Shown here: piece by piece, positions 46,895 through 54,820 of the stretch
How the letters are laid out: every line of letters starts with the position of its first letter
Position numbering within the stretch: the stretch's first letter is position 1
NCBI RefSeq assembly: GCF_030646845.1
Contig: NZ_JAUSLE010000084.1
Span: 1-64,000 of the forward strand
Source of the DNA: Rhodoferax sp.
Lineage (GTDB): Bacteria > Pseudomonadota > Gammaproteobacteria > Burkholderiales > Burkholderiaceae_C
Direction of reading: 5' to 3'
DNA length: 64,000 nucleotides
Made by a program: the position numbers and the translations under genes
The notes under the pieces: generated by a model
What the model saw: the letters and a program-made list of their open reading frames with translations, nothing else
The model's database searches: none
Told to the model about the DNA's origin: nothing

Positions 46895-46941
46895 ATCTGC
46901 TAAAGCGTTCGCCGAAGCCTCCAAGCCCAAGCAACGCGGTC

Positions 46942-46961
46942 TTGAACTTGTTTGAACTTGT
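46942..46961 (+). repeat. Tandem 10-base repeat in the metK leader
   Basis: TTGAACTTGT occurs twice back to back, immediately upstream of the metK ribosome binding site region (attggagc). It may be regulatory or just a slippage duplication. Confidence 0.5.
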
Positions 46962-46978
46962 GATTGGAGCTTCTTACT

Positions 46979-48169
46979 ATGGCGAGCGATTTTCTTTTTA
47001 CGTCCGAGTCCGTTTCCGAAGGACACCCCGACAAGGTGGCCGACCAGATTTCCGACGCGATTCTCGATGCGATCTTCAAGCAGGATCCCAAGTCCCGCGT
47101 CGCCGCCGAGACCTTGTGCAACACCGGTCTGGTGGTGCTCGCCGGTGAAATCACCACCAACGCGCACGTGGACTACATCCAGGTCGCGCGCGACACCATC
47201 AAGCGCATCGGTTACGACAACACCGAGTACGGCATCGACTACAAGGGCTGCGCGGTACTGGTGGCCTATGACAAGCAGAGCAACGACATTGCCCAGGGCG
47301 TCGATCACGCCAGTGACGACCACCTGAACACCGGCGCTGGCGACCAGGGCCTGATGTTTGGCTATGCCTGCAATGAGACGCCCGAACTCATGCCCGCGCC
47401 CATCTACTACGCCCACCGGCTGGTGGAGCGCCAGGCCCAGTTGCGCAAAGACGGCCGCCTGCCCTTCCTGCGACCCGACGCCAAGAGCCAGGTCACCATG
47501 CGTTATGTGGACGGCAAGCCGCACAGCATCGACACGGTGGTGCTGTCCAGCCAGCACAGCCCGGAAATGAGCGACGGCGCCAAGATGAAGCCCGCCTTTA
47601 TTGAGGCGGTGATCGAAGACATCATCAAGCCCGTGCTGCCCAAGGAATGGCTGACCGCCGACACCAAGTACCTGATCAACCCCACCGGGCGTTTCGTCAT
47701 TGGTGGCCCGCAAGGCGACTGCGGCCTGACCGGGCGCAAGATCATTGTGGACACCTACGGCGGCGCCTGCCCGCACGGCGGCGGCGCCTTCAGCGGAAAA
47801 GACCCGACAAAGGTGGACCGCTCCGCTGCCTATGCGGCCCGTTATGTGGCCAAAAACATTGTGGCGGCTGGGTTGGCCCGGCAGTGCCAGATCCAGGTAG
47901 CGTATGCCATCGGCGTGGCCAAGCCCATGAACGTGACGGTGTACACCGAAGGCACAGGCGTGATTCCAGACGAAAAAATCGCGGAACTGGTTAACGAGTA
48001 CTTCGACCTGCGCCCCAAAGGCATCATCCTGATGCTCGATCTGCTGCGTCCCATCTATGAAAAGACCGCGGCTTACGGCCATTTCGGTCGTGAAGAGCCG
48101 GAGTTCACCTGGGAGCGCACCGACAAGGCCCAGACACTGCGTGCCGCTGCCGGGCTGCCCAACGCCTGA
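46979..48169 (+). CDS. metK: S-adenosylmethionine synthetase MetK
   Basis: Makes S-adenosylmethionine from methionine and ATP. From the ATG at 46979 ([22 protein letters not shown]) it is 396 residues; an upstream in-frame start at 46964 is less likely, and ATTGGAGC lies just before 46979. Motifs: [14 protein letters not shown], the [12 protein letters not shown] loop, and [19 protein letters not shown]. In most bacteria this is a single-copy housekeeping gene. It is followed 17 bases later by a glycosyltransferase gene. Confidence 0.98.
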   Translation: MASDFLFTSESVSEGHPDKVADQISDAILDAIFKQDPKSRVAAETLCNTGLVVLAGEITTNAHVDYIQVARDTIKRIGYDNTEYGIDYKGCAVLVAYDKQSNDIAQGVDHASDDHLNTGAGDQGLMFGYACNETPELMPAPIYYAHRLVERQAQLRKDGRLPFLRPDAKSQVTMRYVDGKPHSIDTVVLSSQHSPEMSDGAKMKPAFIEAVIEDIIKPVLPKEWLTADTKYLINPTGRFVIGGPQGDCGLTGRKIIVDTYGGACPHGGGAFSGKDPTKVDRSAAYAARYVAKNIVAAGLARQCQIQVAYAIGVAKPMNVTVYTEGTGVIPDEKIAELVNEYFDLRPKGIILMLDLLRPIYEKTAAYGHFGREEPEFTWERTDKAQTLRAAAGLPNA

Positions 48170-48186
48170 CAGGCGGGTCGGGATAC

Positions 48187-49422
48187 ATGAGAGTACAGAC
48201 ACAGCGCTGGATTGACCGCTGGCTGGGCCAGTTGCTTTGTGGGATCGTGTCTGTGTGGGCTCGGCTCGTAACGCTGGGGCGACGACCGCCCGCGCTGGCG
48301 CAAGAGCCGCGTCACATTCTGGTGATTCTGCTTTCCGAAATGGGCAGTGTCGTGTTGGCGGGCCCCATGTTTGCCACCCTGCGGCAGCGCTACCCCGGCG
48401 CCACGCTGCACGTGCTGCAACTCCAGAAAAACCAGGAAGTGGCCGCCCTGCTTGGGCTGGCCAAGCCGGAACACCTGCATGCGCTGGACGACAGCGCCGG
48501 CCTGGGCTTGCTGGGTGACATCTGGCGCGTCAGCATGCACCTGCGCCGCCTGCCGCTGGATGCCGTCATCGACTGCGAGCTGTTTTCCCGCATCAGCAGC
48601 CTGATGTCCTACCTGAGCGGAGCGCCTCTGCGCGTCGGTTTTACGCCGCACACGCAAGAGGGCCTGTACCGCGGCAGCTACATCAACCGGGCGATTCCGT
48701 ATAACCCATACCAGCACATCAGCAAGCAGTTTTTATCCCTGGTCGATGCACTGGACGCTGATTCGATGCCGCGCAACAAGGCGGCACCCATTCGTGGACT
48801 GCCGTCCGACACGCAACTGGTCGTGCCGTTTGAGGCCGCCGAACTGAATGCCTACCGCCACAAGATGCTGGCTGACCACCCCACGCTGGCGGACCGGAAA
48901 ATCGTGCTGATCTATGCAGGTGGCGGCCTCCTGCCAGAGCGCGCCTGGCCCGCGGCACACTACGCCCGGGTGGCGCGCGGCCTGTGCCAGGCCGGTCACG
49001 CGGTCGGGCTGATTGGCTTGCGCGACGATGCACAACTGGCGCACGATCTGCTGGCGCAAATCGGAAGCGAATTCTGCGTGGACCTGACCGGCTATACCCG
49101 CAGCATCCGCGAACTGCTGATGCTGTTTCATTGCGCTGATTTGTTGATCACCAACGATGGTGGACCTGGTCACTTTGCCAGCCTCACGCCGATTCGCACC
49201 ATGGTGTTCTTTGGCCCCGAAACGGGTCGTCTGTATGGACCGCTTGGATCCCGCGCACAAGTGCTGGAATCCGGCTTGGCCTGCTCGCCCTGCCTGAGTG
49301 CCTACAACCACCGTGAAACCTTTTGCGACGGCGACAACCAGTGCCTCAAACGCATTGCGCCTGACCCGGTGCTGGCAGATGCCCTGACCGCCCTCGCCCA
49401 GCCAAGCCAGGCGCATTCATGA
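48187..49422 (+). CDS. Glycosyltransferase family 9 (heptosyltransferase-like)
   Basis: GT9-family protein of 411 residues, as in LPS heptosyltransferases. The N-terminal Rossmann core is HILVILLSEMGSVVLAGPM and the nucleotide-sugar motif is LITNDGGPGHFASL. A Cys-rich C-terminal segment (CSPCLSAYNHRETFC) is seen in related proteins. Probably transfers a sugar in LPS core or a surface glycan. Its stop overlaps the GtrA gene start (ATGA). Confidence 0.88.
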   Translation: MRVQTQRWIDRWLGQLLCGIVSVWARLVTLGRRPPALAQEPRHILVILLSEMGSVVLAGPMFATLRQRYPGATLHVLQLQKNQEVAALLGLAKPEHLHALDDSAGLGLLGDIWRVSMHLRRLPLDAVIDCELFSRISSLMSYLSGAPLRVGFTPHTQEGLYRGSYINRAIPYNPYQHISKQFLSLVDALDADSMPRNKAAPIRGLPSDTQLVVPFEAAELNAYRHKMLADHPTLADRKIVLIYAGGGLLPERAWPAAHYARVARGLCQAGHAVGLIGLRDDAQLAHDLLAQIGSEFCVDLTGYTRSIRELLMLFHCADLLITNDGGPGHFASLTPIRTMVFFGPETGRLYGPLGSRAQVLESGLACSPCLSAYNHRETFCDGDNQCLKRIAPDPVLADALTALAQPSQAHS

Positions 49423-49925
49423 GTCAGCGCACAGGCTGGCAGCAGCGTCTCTTCTCGCTGATCGAATGGCTCAAGGGTTTTCGCTACATCAAGTTCGGAC
49501 TGGTGGGCGCCAGCGGGACCGTGGTCAACATGGCCGTCCTGTTTGTCGCGCAGGAGTACCTGTTTGCTGCCATTGCCGCGCCGCGCAGCCGGCTCTATGC
49601 CTCTCTCGCCCTGGCCATTGCGGTCGCAACGATCAACAACTTCACCTGGAACCGTCTCTGGACCTGGGCCGACCGGCTGCGTGACGCTGCCGCGCGGGCC
49701 CGACCCGGGAGCGCCCCCCAGACGGGTGTCTCGCTCTATTTTGGTCAGCTGGGGCGCTACGCCGTCGCCTCCTGGTTTGGCATTGCACTTCAATATGGCC
49801 TCACGCTGTGGCTGTCGCACTCCCTGCATTACCTGCTGGCCAATGTCATCGCCATCGTGATTGCCAGCGTGAGCAACTTTCTGGCCAATGACCTCTGGAC
49901 GTTTCGCCACCGTCCGTCAAAATAG
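49419..49925 (+). CDS. GtrA family membrane protein
   Basis: A 168-residue GtrA-like protein with four membrane segments (YIKFGLVGASGTVVNMAVLF, followed by others near 60, 110 and 140). The family is linked to movement of undecaprenyl-linked sugars across the inner membrane. Here it sits between a GT9 and a GT39 gene, overlapping the first and three bases before the second. It probably feeds lipid-linked sugar to the GT39 enzyme. Confidence 0.88.
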   Translation: MSQRTGWQQRLFSLIEWLKGFRYIKFGLVGASGTVVNMAVLFVAQEYLFAAIAAPRSRLYASLALAIAVATINNFTWNRLWTWADRLRDAAARARPGSAPQTGVSLYFGQLGRYAVASWFGIALQYGLTLWLSHSLHYLLANVIAIVIASVSNFLANDLWTFRHRPSK

Positions 49926-49928
49926 GTC

Positions 49929-51716
49929 ATGCGTGACGCCCCGCCGAAAAATCGCCCCCTTGATGCCTCGACTCTGGCCTGGCTTGCCTTGCTGGCGTTC
50001 GCCGTGTGCGTCTATGCCTTCGGCCTGGATGGGCAGTACGTCCCAAGCATCGGTGATGAGCTGGTTTACACGCACATTGCGCGCCTGACCGCCGCCTCAA
50101 ACCACTGGCTGCCGCTGGTGTCCGAGCTGGACCACATGCGCAACACCAAACCGCCCTTGCTCTTTTGGCAGGCCATGGTGGCCGGAGACTGGGGGCAGCA
50201 CTGGAGCATGGCCGCACTGCGCACACCCAGCCTGATTTACACACTGTTGGTGGCGGGGGCGGTCGCCTGGACTGTGCAGCAACTCACCCGCGACCTGCGC
50301 ACAGCCTGTCTGGCGGCCTGTGTTTACCTCGCATTTTTTTGCACCTTCCGTTTCGGTCGCACCTATTTGACGAGCGCCCCTGAAACCTTCTGGCTGAACC
50401 TGCCCATGTTCTGGTTGCTGTGGCAACGCTTGCGCTCCACGCCTGCAGCGCCGACGCGCCCTCTGGGCTGGTTGACCCACGTGGCGTTCGGGCTGGCGCT
50501 GGGGCTCGGGCTGGCCTACAAATCCTTTGCCCTCATTGCACCGGCAGCCGCCACGCTGTGGTGCGCCCAACTTTTGACTGAGCGCACGTTGAACTGGCGC
50601 CTGGTTGTTCAGACCACCCTCAAGGTCAGCCTGAGTGCGGCCGTCGCGCTGGGCATTTTTGCCTTGTGGTTTGTCCTTGACCCGGATCCAGGTGCCGTGT
50701 GGCAGGAGTTTGTCATCGGTGAAAACGCCGGCAAGATGTCCAATAGCCAGGGCTACTGGCGCCTGGCCTTGTTGGGTGGCGGGGGCAGCGTATGGGTGCA
50801 ATTGCTGGCCTATGCGCAAAATGCCGGCCTGCTGGCATTCGTCGTCATCGGTCTGGCGTGGGTCGGACTGCGGACGTGGGCCAAACGCGGGGCCAAGGCC
50901 CATCTATCCCCGACCCTGTTGATTCTGCTCATATGGCTGGCCGTGTGGCTGATTGTGTTTACCCTGCCAAGCCAGCGTTCGGCGCGCTATGTCGTTCCTG
51001 CCATGCCGGCGCTGGCCATACTGCTCGCGCTGTACTGGGACCGCATTGCACGGGGCTGGTTCTTGCTGTCGTTGCTGCTATGCGGGATTTTTGTTGGCGT
51101 GTTGGGGCGCATCGCCTGGGCGGCGCATGACGTCGGCATCGGCACGGGTCTCGAATTGGGCGCCACCCTGTTCGTGGTGGTGGCCGGTCTCCTGCTGGTG
51201 ATCGGCGGCTCGTTGAGACCAGCCTGGACTCGCGCTGCTACCGTCGCGGCGTGCTTCGCCGTCTACGCAGGCTTCGGCTTGACCACAGCGCCATTGAACG
51301 GAGCGGCCGGGCACTACGAAGCGCAAACCATCGCCAGGATTCACGAGGCACGCGTGGCCGTGCCAAGCAGTTTCAATGGTCAGTTCGAACGGTTTCAGTT
51401 CCTGCTGCCCGGCAACCAGTTTGTGCCCTATGACGGTGAAGGTCGCGCCGCCCACAGCGCGAGCGAAAATGCGCAGGCGCTCAATGGTCTGCTAGCCACA
51501 CACGACGCGGTCGTCTGGCTGCAGTCGGAGCCTGCCGAGCAGGGACCACCCTGCGCGCCAGGGTGCACTGTGCTGGGGATGCGATGGGAAGTGAAAGGCC
51601 GGCACAAAAGCGGCGAAATCAACCTGCCCAACTTGTGGTACCCGCAAACCTGGTTGTTCAGACGCGAGTGGCTGGTGACGCTCGCCCACCCGCCTTCAGG
51701 CGACGCACAACGCTGA
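49929..51716 (+). CDS. Glycosyltransferase family 39 (ArnT/PMT-like)
   Basis: Integral membrane glycosyltransferase of 595 residues with about twelve hydrophobic segments. The N-terminal periplasmic loop has the catalytic acidic pair in SIGDELVYTHIARL and the DHMRNTKPPLLFWQ stretch seen in ArnT-type enzymes. The C-terminal ~130 residues are periplasmic. Uses a polyprenyl-phosphate sugar; acceptor unknown. The last 59 bases overlap the convergent membrane-protein ORF. Confidence 0.88.
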   Translation: MRDAPPKNRPLDASTLAWLALLAFAVCVYAFGLDGQYVPSIGDELVYTHIARLTAASNHWLPLVSELDHMRNTKPPLLFWQAMVAGDWGQHWSMAALRTPSLIYTLLVAGAVAWTVQQLTRDLRTACLAACVYLAFFCTFRFGRTYLTSAPETFWLNLPMFWLLWQRLRSTPAAPTRPLGWLTHVAFGLALGLGLAYKSFALIAPAAATLWCAQLLTERTLNWRLVVQTTLKVSLSAAVALGIFALWFVLDPDPGAVWQEFVIGENAGKMSNSQGYWRLALLGGGGSVWVQLLAYAQNAGLLAFVVIGLAWVGLRTWAKRGAKAHLSPTLLILLIWLAVWLIVFTLPSQRSARYVVPAMPALAILLALYWDRIARGWFLLSLLLCGIFVGVLGRIAWAAHDVGIGTGLELGATLFVVVAGLLLVIGGSLRPAWTRAATVAACFAVYAGFGLTTAPLNGAAGHYEAQTIARIHEARVAVPSSFNGQFERFQFLLPGNQFVPYDGEGRAAHSASENAQALNGLLATHDAVVWLQSEPAEQGPPCAPGCTVLGMRWEVKGRHKSGEINLPNLWYPQTWLFRREWLVTLAHPPSGDAQR

Positions 51717-52374
51717 CAAACCACCCGAGTTGAAGCGCGACCCACAACCAGGGGTCAAGCAGGGCATCCCACACATTGCCGGTAGGCAATCGTGTCAGCA
51801 GGAACAGCATCAGCACCAGCGGTGGTAGCACGAATGCAACCAGCTGCGACGCCTTTCGATTCGTGCCTGTCGCACCAAACAACACCCATAACAGCATGGC
51901 GGACACAAGCACCGAAGAGAAGGCAGCCGTGCTGAAACCCCAGGCATAGATCGACACCGGCAGCCAGGCCAGCGTGTCCATCAGCAACACCCAACCAAGG
52001 CCGACACCAACCCACGCCAGCATTCCCAGTGCATCCACTCGTGGCCCAGCCATCGAAACACCCGTCCCCGGCGCCTGCCGTGCCTGTCTCAAAAACCAAA
52101 CCAGGCAAATCGCACCACTCATCAAACTGGGCGTCTGAAACGCCAGACCCAGCCAGTACGCTGGCGACATGGCACCCGGCATCAGAGTCCACGCAATGAC
52201 CAGAAAGGACAGGCCCAGTCGATAAGGCCGCGCGAGCTTGCCCGCGATCAACAGCGCACCACTGCCCAGCACGATGGCCCACAGCAAATGCAAGGCCACC
52301 CGCATTGCCGTGGCACTGGGCAACACCGCGTTGTCCGTCGCCCACAGAATGTCCAAAAAAGTGCTCATGTCCAT
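51658..52374 (-). CDS. Unrecognised multi-pass membrane protein
   Basis: I do not recognise this family. From the ATG at 52374 (MDMSTFLDILWATDNAVLPS) it is 238 residues with about six to seven hydrophobic segments (for example HLLWAIVLGSGALLIAGKLA and ALGMLAWVGVGLGWVLLM). The C-terminus (VRRLKAGGRASPATRV) is basic and overlaps the convergent GT39 gene by 59 bases. It follows the sialidase-like gene by 14 bases and is likely co-transcribed. It may act with that secreted protein. Confidence 0.7.
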   Translation of the reverse strand: MDMSTFLDILWATDNAVLPSATAMRVALHLLWAIVLGSGALLIAGKLARPYRLGLSFLVIAWTLMPGAMSPAYWLGLAFQTPSLMSGAICLVWFLRQARQAPGTGVSMAGPRVDALGMLAWVGVGLGWVLLMDTLAWLPVSIYAWGFSTAAFSSVLVSAMLLWVLFGATGTNRKASQLVAFVLPPLVLMLFLLTRLPTGNVWDALLDPWLWVALQLGWFVSVVRRLKAGGRASPATRV

Positions 52375-52388
52375 GAAGTACTGCTGCC

Positions 52389-53573
52389 TCAGCGGGCGGT
52401 GGGCGAAAAAGAAAACCGTTGCCAGGCAATGCTGCGGCGCTGATCGGTGTAGCTGACCCACAGGCTGTCGTCAGCCCAGGCCAGTGCCGGATAAGAGTAC
52501 TCGTCGGCAGCCGATCCGTGGGCCAGCGACTGCGCCAGGACCCAGGCCCGGCCATCCATTGAACTGCTGAGATCCAGGGCGCTGCGAGAGTGGGGTGATG
52601 AGTTATGGGCAAGAAACATTCGCCCGGGCGCCGAAGCCAAGCCCGCGACGGAAGCGTCGGGGTTATGCAACGCCAGATCGGGCAAATCGACCCAGTTCTT
52701 CCCGCCGTTGGTGGTTTGGGCCACGCCCACCTTGCCTTCAGGACGCTGGTCGCGCATCAACGCCAGCCAGCGTGATTCACTCACCATGACCAGCGTGGGT
52801 TGCAGCAGGTGCTTGCGACTTGAAATCCGCACCATCCCTTTGAACTCTCCGCCGGCATCAAAGCGCAGGGCGACCGGGTACTTGATGCCCAGTTCAAAAT
52901 GCACAGGCAACACCATGCCGCCATCCGCCAGGGGGAGCGGTGCGCTGCGCACCAGAAAGCTGGTATTCCACAGCCAGGACAGTGGCAGCGCGCGCACCAC
53001 GTCAAACGACATCGCAGAAAAATCTTGACCTTCATTGCTTTGGCGCAAATGAACGATGCGCGCCGCTGCCCACCCACCCAGACCGGTGGCCACCACAAAC
53101 AAGTGAATCTTGCCCTGGCTGTCGAGCCAGGCCACCGGATTTCCCAGTCGGCGCACACCAAAATCCAGTTGATCACCCATCACCTGCCGGTTCACCACAA
53201 AACGCGCCGCGCTCCACTGCTGCGTGGTGCGATCGAATTGTGAGGCAGCTATCTGGACGTCAGCAGCGCTTTCACGCGTGCCGGCAAACCAGAACGCCAG
53301 CAAGGCAGATGGGTGGGATGCGGGCATCGCCAGCAAGCTACTGGCATGGGCAGCGGGCGTGTTGGTGGGCATGGGAACGTGGCCGCGGCCGGTCGGCGTC
53401 AGGGGACCATCGACCACCATCTTGCCGGCGGTGGGCCATACCGCTTGCGCGGCCGGATTTACCTCAGCGCGGCGCCCGGCATCCAGGCCAGTCAAAGTCG
53501 CAAAGACCAGCAGACCAATTGCCAATCGCATGCCGAAAGAACGGGGAAAAACTGCGATCAGGGAATCAGACAT
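52389..53573 (-). CDS. Sialidase-like BNR-repeat protein
   Basis: A 394-residue protein predicted to be exported or membrane-anchored (FGMRLAIGLLVFATLTGLDA). It has the BNR/Asp-box pattern of the sialidase fold: TTNGGKNW (about residue 295) and SMDGRAW (about 345), with MRDQRPEGKVGVAQ between family blades. Homologues of the exo-alpha-sialidase type cleave or bind glycans; catalytic residues cannot be confirmed here. It lies divergently next to the PEP-CTERM gene and upstream of an unrecognised membrane protein, beside a glycosyltransferase cluster. Confidence 0.75.
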   Translation of the reverse strand: MSDSLIAVFPRSFGMRLAIGLLVFATLTGLDAGRRAEVNPAAQAVWPTAGKMVVDGPLTPTGRGHVPMPTNTPAAHASSLLAMPASHPSALLAFWFAGTRESAADVQIAASQFDRTTQQWSAARFVVNRQVMGDQLDFGVRRLGNPVAWLDSQGKIHLFVVATGLGGWAAARIVHLRQSNEGQDFSAMSFDVVRALPLSWLWNTSFLVRSAPLPLADGGMVLPVHFELGIKYPVALRFDAGGEFKGMVRISSRKHLLQPTLVMVSESRWLALMRDQRPEGKVGVAQTTNGGKNWVDLPDLALHNPDASVAGLASAPGRMFLAHNSSPHSRSALDLSSSMDGRAWVLAQSLAHGSAADEYSYPALAWADDSLWVSYTDQRRSIAWQRFSFSPTAR

Positions 53574-53744
53574 TGCACATTGGGTGAAGAGATTCGTTCA
53601 AGTGTGAAATATCAAAAAAACAATCTTAAGTGGTAGGAAGTGTGCGTCGCAGGCGTCGAGAATGTTTACATTGAATGACAGAGTTTCTTTGCGGTTTTTT
53701 CAAAACCCCATATAAAACAATTGCTTACACGCTTTCAATTGAGA

Positions 53745-53760
53745 TGGCACAGTATGTGCT
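53745..53760 (+). promoter_or_regulatory. Sigma-54 promoter of the PEP-CTERM gene
   Basis: TGGCACAGTATGTGCT matches the sigma-54 consensus TGGCAC-N5-TTGCW with one mismatch in the -12 element, and the GG and GC dinucleotides are at the correct spacing. Transcription would start near 53771, giving about 58 bases of leader before the ATG and the AGGAGA ribosome binding site. Confidence 0.75.
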
Positions 53761-53828
53761 TATATTGCATCGCGGTTGGCGATTGGCGCTATTAGCAGGC
53801 TTCAGACACTCACTTTAGGAGAATCAGT

Positions 53829-54632
53829 ATGAAAAAAACAGCAATCGGGATGGCCATTGCAACGCTTTTGGCATCTCCTGCATTTGCCGCTTCGTTTGTG
53901 AACGGCAGTTTCGAAGATGGCAATATCAATGGTTGGCTCGCGGGGGGGGGTAACGCGTCCATCTCTTCGCGTTCGGGCGTGTCCAATAGTGCGCTCACTC
54001 CGGCTGCCTGGCTACCGGGCGGTCTCCACTATAACGCTGCCAACAGCAATTCTGCCATCATCGACAACACCTCAGCCTACGTTGATCCCAATGTCGGCGC
54101 GGCTCTGGGTACCACCGTCTATGGCGGTCGTTACTCCTATCGTGTGGAAAACACGAGCAACGGTGGTTACGCGTCTGCCATCAGTCAGACCGTCGCGAAC
54201 TATACCGATCCTACAATTTTCTTCGCATGGAAGGCCGTGCTTGAGGCCGCCCACACCGCAGACACGGCTGCGACCATGAAGCTAAATCTGCGCGACGATA
54301 CGGACGGAATCGACCTGATCACCCGCACCTATAACGCCACATCTGGCGGCGTGGATCCTACGAAATTCACTTTCTCGGGTGGCAACTACTACACCGCGGC
54401 TTGGCAAATCGAGCAGTTGAATATCAGCGCTGCTCTATCTGGTCATACCTTTACCTTGTCGGTGATTGCAGCGGATTGCCAGCCGACCGGCCACTTTGGT
54501 TATGTCTACCTCGATGGTTTCGGTGCCAATATTCCTGATCCTACCAATAATGTTCCGGAACCCACATCTGTGGCGTTGCTTGGCCTCGGTTTGGCTGGTC
54601 TGGCTGCCTCCCGTCGTCGCAAGAGCGTCTGA
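53829..54632 (+). CDS. PEP-CTERM sorting domain protein
   Basis: A 267-residue secreted protein. A signal peptide (GMAIATLLASPAFA) is followed by a Gly/Ser/Asn-rich domain (NGSFEDGNINGW opens it), and the last 26 residues are a PEP-CTERM tail: VPEP at about 242, the hydrophobic LLGLGLAGLAA and the basic RRRKS. The exosortase should cleave at VPEP and attach or release it at the surface. The central region (to about residue 225) resembles carbohydrate-binding jelly-roll proteins only in composition. A sigma-54 promoter precedes it and a terminator follows. Confidence 0.9.
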   Translation: MKKTAIGMAIATLLASPAFAASFVNGSFEDGNINGWLAGGGNASISSRSGVSNSALTPAAWLPGGLHYNAANSNSAIIDNTSAYVDPNVGAALGTTVYGGRYSYRVENTSNGGYASAISQTVANYTDPTIFFAWKAVLEAAHTADTAATMKLNLRDDTDGIDLITRTYNATSGGVDPTKFTFSGGNYYTAAWQIEQLNISAALSGHTFTLSVIAADCQPTGHFGYVYLDGFGANIPDPTNNVPEPTSVALLGLGLAGLAASRRRKSV

Positions 54633-54653
54633 CGAGATCTGTTCGATGCTGAA

Positions 54654-54677
54654 AGGCGGCCTGCGGGCCGCTTTTTT
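54654..54677 (+). terminator. Rho-independent terminator of the PEP-CTERM gene
   Basis: GCGGCC (54656-54661), loop tgcg, GGCCGC (54666-54671), then TTTTTT. It lies 22 bases after the stop codon and isolates the gene from the sulfotransferase gene. Confidence 0.88.
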
Positions 54678-54820
54678 GCATATGTAGAATCACGTCGAGG
54701 CGCTGCCGAGGTCTTTGGATTCTCCCTCCGGCTAGCAAATGGACTTTCGTCGTTACCGCATTCGGCCCTTGAATTGGTGGCGTCTGCGAGTTTTCAAGAT
54801 ACTCAATTGATCCATTGAAT

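Noticed and set aside
46790..46978. A SAM-sensing riboswitch upstream of metK
   Set aside because: I could not find the conserved core of any SAM riboswitch class, only a palindrome and a tandem repeat.
46790..48202. Upstream extension of the second acyltransferase frame across metK
   Set aside because: The part antisense to metK has no acyltransferase features. The ATG at 46789 matches the family N-terminus, so only 45959-46789 is annotated.
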